Below, one piece after another: positions 5,510 through 11,640 of a DNA stretch of 11,640 nt. The stretch's first letter is position 1. Every line of letters starts with the position of its first letter. The translations under genes and the position numbers were made by a program. The notes under the pieces are model-generated. The model searched no databases and was not told the DNA's origin. It was given only the letters and a program-made list of their open reading frames with translations. This stretch comes from an archaeon (GTDB lineage Archaea > Hydrothermarchaeota > Hydrothermarchaeia > JALTZZ01 > JALUTC01): NCBI GenBank assembly GCA_027051265.1, contig JALTZH010000173.1, positions 1-11,640 on the forward strand, read 5' to 3'.

Positions 5510-7164
5510 ATTTCTTCAAGAGGTTCAATACCAAGAATTTTAAACGAATTTTCTAAAACGATCTTAGTTACGTTGATTAAGTTCAATCGAAAAGCTTCTT
5601 CTTTTGAACCGATTATTCTCTCACTATTGTAAAATCGATGAAAGATATCCGCCAGTTGTAGTAAATAGTTGGCTATCATATGTACACTTCTTTTCTCGGC
5701 TGCTTCTTTAACGATTTTCGGAAACTTTGATACGGTTTTTATAAGATTTTTTTCGTTTTGCGTAACGTTATATATTTCAAAATTTTCAGGTGCGGGTTTT
5801 TTCTTGAGGACTTTACATATTCTTGCATAAGCATACTGGATATATGGTAAAGAATTTCTTTCAAAATTCAACACCTCATCCCATTTAAAAGTTATTTTTC
5901 TTTCGGGAGAGACTCTTACTATATAGAATTTAAGACTACCTATACCCAGTTTTTCCGAAATGATTCTTTTCTTTTCCTCAGGTAAATCTTTTCTTCTTTT
6001 AGAGACTTCTTCGTATGCTTTTTTAATACATTCTTCTATTAGAGTATCAACAGAAATATAGATTCCTCTTCTCGTTGAAATCTTTCCTTCAGGAATTGAA
6101 ATGAACTCATGAATTATGAATTCGGGCTCTTTTTCCTGAAGAATTTTTAGAACAGCTTTTAACTGTCTAGCTACCAGTTTATGATCTGAACCAAATATAT
6201 CAATTATTATATCGAAGTTCCTCGATTTAAAAACATGATAAGCGATATCTCTCGTTGTATACAACGTTGTCCCATCACTTCTTTTCAATATCAATTCTTT
6301 ATCTATACCAAATTCTTTTAAATCTAGGTATGAAACTTCATTTTCCTTATAAAATCTTGTTCTTTTTAATCTGTTTAAGACATTTTCAACCTCACCATTA
6401 AACACGAAATCACTCTCATATATAAATTTGTCGTGCTTTATATTTAAACGACTCAACGTTTCTCGTATTCCTTTCAAACAATACTCAACAATATTTCTAA
6501 CTTCTGTTTTAAAAATTCCTTTCTCGTATTTTTTCATTATCTCTCTTACTTCTTTTTCAGCTTCAGAATTTTCTTCCAAATATTTATTTGCTTTAACATA
6601 TACGTCAGCTATTGCATGATCGTTCTTCTTTTTTTTATCCAGAGGAAACTTCTTTAAACCAAATAACAAAATAGCGACTTGTCTACCCATATCATTCACG
6701 TAGTAATGTGTTTCAACCTCGTATCCATTAAAGCGTAGAAGTCTTGCCAACGAATCCCCTATTATTGCATTTCTCAAATGTCCAACATGTAGCGGCCCGT
6801 CTGGATTTGCGGATGTGTGTTCGATCACAACCCTTTTCCTCGTTTTTAAACCGGAGCCGAAGAGTTTACCTTTATTTTTTACTTCAAGTATCAAATCTTT
6901 TGCGAATTTATTATAATCTATATGAAAATTAATATAACCATTTATATTTTCAATTTTATGTATATATTTATATTTTCTTATATTGATTTTGTTAAGAATT
7001 TCTTCTGCAATTTCTACTGGTTTTCGTTTTAAAGATTTTGCAAGTTTAAATGCTACATTTGTAGAAAGGTCTCCGAATTTTTCTTTAGGTTCTTCTAAAG
7101 TAAAATCAACATCAAGTACGCTTTTAAGACAGGATTTTACTTCCTCTTCAAATCTCTCAAACAT
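5506..7164 (-). CDS. argS: Arginyl-tRNA synthetase (class I)
   Basis: From the ATG at 7162-7164 the protein has 552 residues, about normal length. An N-terminal Add1 domain (about 1-100) precedes the catalytic core with IEHTSANPDGPLHVGHLRN, where HVGH (126-129) is the HIGH motif. Then come THYYVNDMGRQ and DGTTLYTTRDIAYH (297-310), FGSDHKLVARQ, and KISTRRG (361-367), the relaxed KMSKS equivalent usual in archaeal ArgRS. The C-terminal DALR helical domain (LPYIQYAYARICKVL) binds the anticodon. It charges tRNA-Arg with arginine in the cytoplasm. An in-frame GTG at 7176 would add four residues. I prefer the ATG because GGTG (7174-7177) sits 9 nt before it as an SD site. The start overlaps the lysK end by 8 bp and the stop overlaps the rnhB start by 4 bp, so it is the middle gene of the operon. 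Confidence 0.96.
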   Translation of the reverse strand: MFERFEEEVKSCLKSVLDVDFTLEEPKEKFGDLSTNVAFKLAKSLKRKPVEIAEEILNKINIRKYKYIHKIENINGYINFHIDYNKFAKDLILEVKNKGKLFGSGLKTRKRVVIEHTSANPDGPLHVGHLRNAIIGDSLARLLRFNGYEVETHYYVNDMGRQVAILLFGLKKFPLDKKKKNDHAIADVYVKANKYLEENSEAEKEVREIMKKYEKGIFKTEVRNIVEYCLKGIRETLSRLNIKHDKFIYESDFVFNGEVENVLNRLKRTRFYKENEVSYLDLKEFGIDKELILKRSDGTTLYTTRDIAYHVFKSRNFDIIIDIFGSDHKLVARQLKAVLKILQEKEPEFIIHEFISIPEGKISTRRGIYISVDTLIEECIKKAYEEVSKRRKDLPEEKKRIISEKLGIGSLKFYIVRVSPERKITFKWDEVLNFERNSLPYIQYAYARICKVLKKKPAPENFEIYNVTQNEKNLIKTVSKFPKIVKEAAEKRSVHMIANYLLQLADIFHRFYNSERIIGSKEEAFRLNLINVTKIVLENSFKILGIEPLEEI

Positions 7165-8764
7165 TTTCTGAAACACCTTTAAAATGCGAGATTACAAACT
7201 TTCTATCTAAACTAGCTATTAAACTTGCAGCTCTTGGTCCATAATGTCGATTCAATAAAGATATATAGATTGCACGGAATGCTTCTTTCTGATCAATACC
7301 TATATTTCTAGAGGTTTCGTATATCGCATCATGAATTTCATTTATACCTGCATCAGGATGAGATTCAAGCCATTCAGCAAATTTCTTTAAGAATCTTTTC
7401 TGCTCGTCACTCAATTTGTTTAAAATTTCTCTGTAATCTTTGACAATTTTTATCCTTGAATCCTCAGGTATAAATTCTTTTACGAAGTTTCTTGCCAATT
7501 CTATTCTTTTTAATATATATTCTTTAAGTTCTTCATTGTAATGACCGCTTCTCTTCAAACTGTTAATTATGGAATCCAAATCGTTAAAAATCTGAACTAA
7601 AACTATTAGATGTGAATATGGAACGTTTATGAACGGTTTAATATCTTTAGTTTGAGAATAATAATACAATTTCTTATAGTTATATTCTTCCTTCTTATCT
7701 TTTAACTTGATCTTGTTATGAAAAATTCCCGAAGCTTTATCGTATTCATCGTATAGTTTTGGAACATCATTCCAATTGAAATTTCTCGCTTTCATCAGCT
7801 TTTTTGCATATAAAAATCTTAAAAGCTCTGGTTCAGCGACTTTAAGCCAGTCTTTTGGATAAATAACGTTTCCAACGCTTGCGGACATCTTTTTTCCTCC
7901 TATCATAATATGTTCGTAAAATATTGGTATTGGTGCTGGATGATTTAGCACGTGCTCACAAATCTTTGCATTTATCCAAAAAGCAGAATCCGGAACTATA
8001 TACTCTTTACCCGCTCCTTCAGTAGCTACATTCCACCTATACCATTGAGCGGCCCATTCTCCTTTCCATGGAATCTTTCCCATAACGTTTAGTATATTAA
8101 CCTCTTCCTCATATCCACAACCTTTTGCAAGATATTTTTCAAACATATAATCTTCACAACGATAATGGGCTTTATTTCCATTTATACTAAGAATTCTTGT
8201 TGTTATTATCTTTCCACAGTTCTTACATACTATAAGAAATGGTAACCAATCTTCCTTTTTAACGATCTTTCTTATCTTCTTCAAGTTTTTAATGTATTCT
8301 TCTAAAACCTTTTTAAACGAACCTTTTTTGTATTCTTTACTCATGAAGAAAATTTCGGGTTCATTTTTTAAGAAATTATTCATAACGTCTAGGAATTCTG
8401 ATAAGAAGTGATCGGAATAACTTTTATGGCATCCGTAGGGGTCTGGTATCAAGCATACAGGTTTACCTATATAGGTTTCGAATTCTTTTGGAACTTGCTT
8501 TGGAATTTTTCTCAACGGATCCATATCCTCCGCAACCCATATCAGTTTCGCATCGTAACCCATTTCTTGTAAGGCAGTTACAACAATATCTCCTCTTATC
8601 GTATCACTTAATCTACCTATATGTAAAACCCCAGATATCGATGCTGAACTCTTAACGATAAAAAATTTCTTCGTATCTGAAATCTCTTTATCCATGACTA
8701 GGAACTTTTTACGTTCTATTATCTCTCTGGCTTTCTTCTCTGCCCAAAATATTTCTTCCTTCAT
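7157..8764 (-). CDS. lysK: Lysyl-tRNA synthetase, class I
   Basis: The protein has 535 residues. The class I nucleotide-binding motif is SGVLHIGRLSD (HIGR at 48-51, a HIGN/HIGH variant). WVAEDMDPLRKIPKQVP follows, typical of the archaeal class I family. The signature KMSASVGN (292-299) is nearly diagnostic of class I LysRS. A zinc ribbon is visible with C180/C183 and C203/C216. WAAQWYRWNVATEGAGKEY recognises lysine and ATP in this family. The helical C-terminal part resembles the class I GluRS anticodon domain. The enzyme charges tRNA-Lys and is unrelated to the class II LysRS of most bacteria and eukaryotes, so it supports an archaeal origin. It is first in the operon with argS and rnhB. TTATAAAAA about 14-22 bp before the ATG and the lack of an SD suggest a leaderless transcript. 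Confidence 0.97.
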   Translation of the reverse strand: MKEEIFWAEKKAREIIERKKFLVMDKEISDTKKFFIVKSSASISGVLHIGRLSDTIRGDIVVTALQEMGYDAKLIWVAEDMDPLRKIPKQVPKEFETYIGKPVCLIPDPYGCHKSYSDHFLSEFLDVMNNFLKNEPEIFFMSKEYKKGSFKKVLEEYIKNLKKIRKIVKKEDWLPFLIVCKNCGKIITTRILSINGNKAHYRCEDYMFEKYLAKGCGYEEEVNILNVMGKIPWKGEWAAQWYRWNVATEGAGKEYIVPDSAFWINAKICEHVLNHPAPIPIFYEHIMIGGKKMSASVGNVIYPKDWLKVAEPELLRFLYAKKLMKARNFNWNDVPKLYDEYDKASGIFHNKIKLKDKKEEYNYKKLYYYSQTKDIKPFINVPYSHLIVLVQIFNDLDSIINSLKRSGHYNEELKEYILKRIELARNFVKEFIPEDSRIKIVKDYREILNKLSDEQKRFLKKFAEWLESHPDAGINEIHDAIYETSRNIGIDQKEAFRAIYISLLNRHYGPRAASLIASLDRKFVISHFKGVSENV

Positions 8765-8777
8765 ATTTATTTTAAGG

Positions 8778-8786
8778 TTTTTATAA
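8778..8786 (-). promoter_or_regulatory. TATA box of the lysK-argS-rnhB operon
   Basis: On the minus strand TTATAAAAA lies about 14-22 bp before the lysK ATG. This matches a leaderless or very short leader. It lies in an 82-bp region shared with the divergent RAM/hel308 pair. Confidence 0.45.
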
Positions 8787-8798
8787 CATTATGATTTC

Positions 8799-8812
8799 GT
8801 AGTATTAAATAT
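8799..8812 (+). promoter_or_regulatory. GTAGTATTAAATAT, repeated promoter-like element before the RAM gene
   Basis: Fourteen bases are identical to 3258-3271 in front of the aminotransferase gene, and GTAGTATT also occurs at 1022-1029. TTAAATAT within it is TATA-like and sits 35-42 bp before the ATG at 8847. It may be a shared promoter element or simple A+T-rich coincidence. Confidence 0.35.
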
Positions 8813-8826
8813 TTTTTTTAAAATTT

Positions 8827-8842
8827 ATAACGTTTTCGTTAT
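8827..8842. promoter_or_regulatory. 16-bp perfect inverted repeat, candidate operator for the RAM/hel308 pair
   Basis: ATAACG-TTTT-CGTTAT lies 5 bp before the RAM-gene ATG and overlaps where transcription should start. A dimeric regulator bound here would block the pair. It could equally be a chance palindrome in A+T-rich DNA. Confidence 0.35.
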
Positions 8843-8846
8843 TATT

Positions 8847-9077
8847 ATGGTTCGTGCATATATTGAAATAAAGGTTGAATCAGGAAAAGAAAAGGATGTG
8901 AGAAATGAGTTAAGAAAAATACCGGAAGTTAAATTAGCAGATATAATAACGGGTGATATTGATATAATTGTTGTTGTTGAAGCCGAAACTTACAACGATA
9001 TTGCGAACATTATCCTAGAAAAGATTAGAAGAATTCCTGGAATAGTAAGAACGGAAACACATATAGCTTTTGAATGA
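8847..9077 (+). CDS. Stand-alone Lrp/AsnC ligand-binding (RAM) domain protein
   Basis: The protein has 76 residues with the beta-alpha-beta-beta-alpha-beta pattern of the RAM/AsnC_trans_reg domain. It comprises VRAYIEIKV, helix KEKDVRNELRKI, ADIITGDIDIIVVVEA with the conserved G36-D37-x-D39 turn, helix TYNDIANIILEKI, and RRIPGIVRTETHIAF. The DNA-binding helix-turn-helix of full Lrp proteins is absent and there is no room for it upstream, because lysK lies divergent at 8764. In the family such short proteins form ring-shaped oligomers, bind amino acids or other small effectors, and modulate partner proteins. Its stop overlaps the hel308 start (ATGA), so the two are translated together. Whether it senses an amino acid for the divergent tRNA synthetase operon or serves the helicase is unknown. 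Confidence 0.9.
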   Translation: MVRAYIEIKVESGKEKDVRNELRKIPEVKLADIITGDIDIIVVVEAETYNDIANIILEKIRRIPGIVRTETHIAFE

Positions 9078-11640
9078 AAGAAATTGAAATACTTAAAAAT
9101 TATGGTATTCCAGAAAATATAATTTTTGAGTTTAAAAAAAGAGGTATAGAATATTTATATGACTATCAGTTCGAAGCTATTGAAAAAGGATTATTGAATT
9201 TGAAGGAATCTTTTGTAATCTCTGCTCCAACAGCTAGTGGAAAGACTTTATTAGCAGAATTATTGATCATCAAATATTTGATAGAATATCCTGATAAAAA
9301 AGCTTTATATATAACGCCGTTAAAATCTCTTGCAAAAGAAAAATATGAACTGTTTAAAAGTTATGAAAAATTTGGATTAAATGTTGCAATTTCTACTGGA
9401 GATTATGATTCGAGTGATGAATGGCTTGGGAACTATGATATAATAATAACAACTATTGAAAAAGCCGATAGCTTAATGAGACATAATTCCTCATGGTTAA
9501 AGGATGTAGGTGTTACGATTGTTGATGAAATACATCTGATCAATGATAGAGATAGAGGAGCGACGTTAGAAATTTTGATAGTAAAGTTGAAAAGAACATA
9601 TAATCCTCTTTTATTAGCATTATCTGCAACAATACCAAATGATAACGAAATAGCAGAATGGCTTGGAGCAAAACTCGTTAGAAGTAATTTCAGACCGATT
9701 AAATTAAGAGAAGGTGTTCTATACAATCATATTGTTTATTTTTTGGATGGCGAAAAGAGAATAAAAAAATTTTACGGAGATGAAGTTCTTGATGCTGTAT
9801 TAGATACAATAAAAGAGGACGGTCAATGCTTGATATTTGTTAACAGTAGAAATGCAGCCGAAAATCTTGCGATTAAACTATCAAACGTGATGAAAAAACA
9901 TCTTAAACCGGAGGATAAGAGAACGTTGCTAAAGATTTCCAGAGAGATTTTAAAAATTCTTGAAGAACCAACAGATACGTGCAAAAAGTTATCATCATGC
10001 ATAGCCGGTGGAGTTTCATTTCATCACGCTGGATTATTATCGAAGCATAGAGAATTCGTTGAAAAATATTTTAGGGATAGAATTATAAAGGTTATAGTTG
10101 CAACTCCAACATTAGCAGCTGGTGTAAATCTTCCAGCTAGAAGAGTTATTGTTAGAGATTATGTAAGATATGATAAGAGAGGATTATCCTACTTACCAGT
10201 ATTTGAAGTAAAACAAATGTTCGGAAGATGTTTGGTTGAAGATACAATTATTAAGACTAATCTTGGTTTTTTGACAATAAATGAGATACTGAGAAGATTT
10301 GATGATATATATTTTATTAGCTATAATTTTAAGAAAAAAAAGTTTGAACCAGTTAAACCCATCTACTTTACTAAAAGGATTGAGAAGCGATTATTAAGTA
10401 TAAAATTAAAGAACACAGAAATAACTTTAACGGAGGATCATCCAATATTAAGTTATAGTCAGGGATTGTTATGGAAAGAAGCGAGAGATTTAAAACCTGG
10501 AGATTATGTAATAATTTATGATAGAGGAAAAATTTTAAAGGAAGAAATACTTCATGTTTATAATTTTTCTACAAATTGTTATGTTTATGATTTTTATTTA
10601 GAACGTAATCATAATTTTATAGCCAACAATTTTCTCGTCCATAATTCTGGAAGGCCCGAATATGATGAAATAGGAGAAGCTTTTTTGATAGCTAAGAGTA
10701 AAAATTCAATGAAAGAATTAATAAGACGATACATAATATCCAGTCCGGAAAAAATAGAATCAAAACTTGCTATTGAGAGAAATTTAAGATTTCATATATT
10801 GGGATTAATCGCATCTGAAATGGTAAACGATATTGATACGTTGATTAATATTCTTAAGGATACGTTCTATTATTACCAATATCGTAGAATAGATTTCGAA
10901 GAAAAAATTTATGAAATAATTGAATTTTTGGTTAAAAACAATCTGATAAAAGTTAAGGATAACGAAATGAAATCAACACCAATTGGTAAGAGAGTTGTTG
11001 AGTTATACATAGATCCAGAAACTGCCACGATGTTTATTACTTCGTTACATAGACAAAAAAGAAATAAAGACTTCTTTTATATATTTACGATTTCAAAATC
11101 CTATGAAATGCCAAAACTAACTATAAAGCTTTCTGAAAAAGAAATTTATGAGGAAATGCTTGAAAAATATTCAGATGATATTTTTGTTGGAGAACATGAT
11201 ACTTACGAAAATATTCTGGAGTGTTTAAAAATTTCTTCAATAATACTAGACTGGATTAACGAATATAAAGAAAATTATATCCTACAAAAACATAATATTG
11301 CACCTGGAGATTTAAGATCAAGAATAGACGTTGCAGAGTGGTTAGTATATTGTTTAAGAGAATTATCTAAGCTTATAAAAAAGGAAGAATTTAATTATCT
11401 GGATAGATTAATGAAAAGAATAAAATATGGCGTTAAAGAAGAATTGCTGGATTTAGTTAGATTGGAAGGAATTGGTAGAGTAAGAGCACGGTTTCTTTTT
11501 AAAATTGGAATTAGAAGTGTAGATGATATTGTTAAGATAGGAAAATCAAAGATGAAAAAGATATTAGGAGAAAAAGTTGGTGAACAAATTTATCTCAAGG
11601 CTCTGGAAATATATAACTGTAAAAATTTCAATACTAAAAG
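9074..11640 (+). CDS. hel308: Hel308-type Ski2-like DNA helicase interrupted by a mini-intein (3' end outside window)
   Basis: 855 codons are visible, about 716 without the intein, so nearly the whole protein is present; no stop occurs before the edge. Motifs occur in Ski2-like order: Q motif near DYQFEAI (30-36), Walker A APTASGKT (51-58), TPLKSLAKEK (81-90), DEIH (151-154), SAT (184-186), CLIFVNSR (252-259), FHHAG (316-320), motif V ATPTLAAGVNLPAR (343-356) and motif VI QMFGR-SGRPEYD, split by the intein at residues 386-524. A winged-helix/ratchet part and a C-terminal helix-hairpin-helix follow (LLDLVRLEGIGRVRARFL onward, about 791). Hel308 unwinds forked DNA 3' to 5' and acts at stalled replication forks. 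The start ATG lies in the ATGA overlap with the RAM gene; the N-terminus matches the family length. HhH and motif V spelling favour Hel308 over Lhr or ASCC3-type relatives. Confidence 0.93.
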   Translation, partial: MKEIEILKNYGIPENIIFEFKKRGIEYLYDYQFEAIEKGLLNLKESFVISAPTASGKTLLAELLIIKYLIEYPDKKALYITPLKSLAKEKYELFKSYEKFGLNVAISTGDYDSSDEWLGNYDIIITTIEKADSLMRHNSSWLKDVGVTIVDEIHLINDRDRGATLEILIVKLKRTYNPLLLALSATIPNDNEIAEWLGAKLVRSNFRPIKLREGVLYNHIVYFLDGEKRIKKFYGDEVLDAVLDTIKEDGQCLIFVNSRNAAENLAIKLSNVMKKHLKPEDKRTLLKISREILKILEEPTDTCKKLSSCIAGGVSFHHAGLLSKHREFVEKYFRDRIIKVIVATPTLAAGVNLPARRVIVRDYVRYDKRGLSYLPVFEVKQMFGRCLVEDTIIKTNLGFLTINEILRRFDDIYFISYNFKKKKFEPVKPIYFTKRIEKRLLSIKLKNTEITLTEDHPILSYSQGLLWKEARDLKPGDYVIIYDRGKILKEEILHVYNFSTNCYVYDFYLERNHNFIANNFLVHNSGRPEYDEIGEAFLIAKSKNSMKELIRRYIISSPEKIESKLAIERNLRFHILGLIASEMVNDIDTLINILKDTFYYYQYRRIDFEEKIYEIIEFLVKNNLIKVKDNEMKSTPIGKRVVELYIDPETATMFITSLHRQKRNKDFFYIFTISKSYEMPKLTIKLSEKEIYEEMLEKYSDDIFVGEHDTYENILECLKISSIILDWINEYKENYILQKHNIAPGDLRSRIDVAEWLVYCLRELSKLIKKEEFNYLDRLMKRIKYGVKEELLDLVRLEGIGRVRARFLFKIGIRSVDDIVKIGKSKMKKILGEKVGEQIYLKALEIYNCKNFNTK
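10229..10645 (+). other. Mini-intein (139 residues) inside Hel308 motif VI
   Basis: The segment is in frame and begins with Cys (CLVEDTIIKT, block A). Block B is ITLTEDHPIL, a TxxH at intein residues 68-71. Block F is YVYDFYLERNHNFIA, with D121 and H128. Block G is FLVHN, with penultimate His138 and terminal Asn139; the next host residue is Ser. All residues for class 1 splicing are present: Cys1, TxxH, His, Asn and Ser+1. The short linker between blocks B and F has no LAGLIDADG or other endonuclease, so the intein cannot home by itself. Removal joins QMFGR to SGRPEYD, a good Ski2-like motif VI (usual form QMxGRAGRPxYD, with Ala replaced by Ser). Coordinates are set by these junctions and should be exact. 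Confidence 0.95.

Noticed and set aside
7165-7176. GTG start for argS four codons upstream
   Set aside because: The bases around the GTG (GGTG) act better as the SD site for the ATG at 7162-7164, and the extra residues add nothing conserved.
9433-9726. Minus-strand frame inside hel308
   Set aside because: It lies opposite helicase motifs DEIH and SAT and is a shadow.

Overview
The window looks like part of a thermophilic archaeal chromosome. It is strongly A+T-rich and encodes a class I lysyl-tRNA synthetase, a Hel308-type Ski2-like helicase, a stand-alone Lrp/AsnC ligand-binding (RAM) domain and a small RNase HII. Several genes have TATA-like boxes about 20-30 bp from their start codon and no Shine-Dalgarno (SD) site, as expected of archaeal leaderless transcripts. 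The stable G+C-rich hairpins of the transposon end in an A+T-rich background also fit a thermophile. A TACK-type lineage is plausible, but I cannot fix the phylum from sequence alone.

Left part (1-4867), accessory. The window opens inside the 3' part of an IS200/IS605-family tnpB. Its end overlaps three strong consecutive hairpins and a typical archaeal right end, so it probably also encodes the guide (omega) RNA. A convergent gene follows for a small coiled-coil protein with a C-terminal membrane anchor. After a 312-bp gap comes a two-gene cassette (1200-3078): an AAA15/AAA21-type ABC ATPase and, overlapping it, a small Toprim-like protein. The pair resembles AbiL/RloAB, PARIS and OLD-in-two-pieces anti-phage systems and is the best candidate for a poorly described defence system. 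A short repeat (TATACTTGTAGTATT) lies on both sides of it. A lone DegT/DnrJ/EryC1 sugar aminotransferase follows, then 471 bp without a convincing gene. That stretch carries repeated CTCCACTACC motifs and a hairpin resembling an IS605 right end.

Right part (4868-11640), housekeeping. lysK, argS and rnhB form a tight minus-strand operon with 8-bp and 4-bp overlaps, reading leftward from a divergent 82-bp promoter region. In the other direction a 76-residue RAM-domain protein overlaps hel308 by ATGA. hel308 runs off the right edge. Its motif VI, which carries the arginine finger, is split by a 139-residue mini-intein with all splicing blocks and no homing endonuclease. Exact excision would restore QMFGR-SGRPEYD, so the helicase depends on protein splicing.

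No tRNA, rRNA or CRISPR array was recognised.
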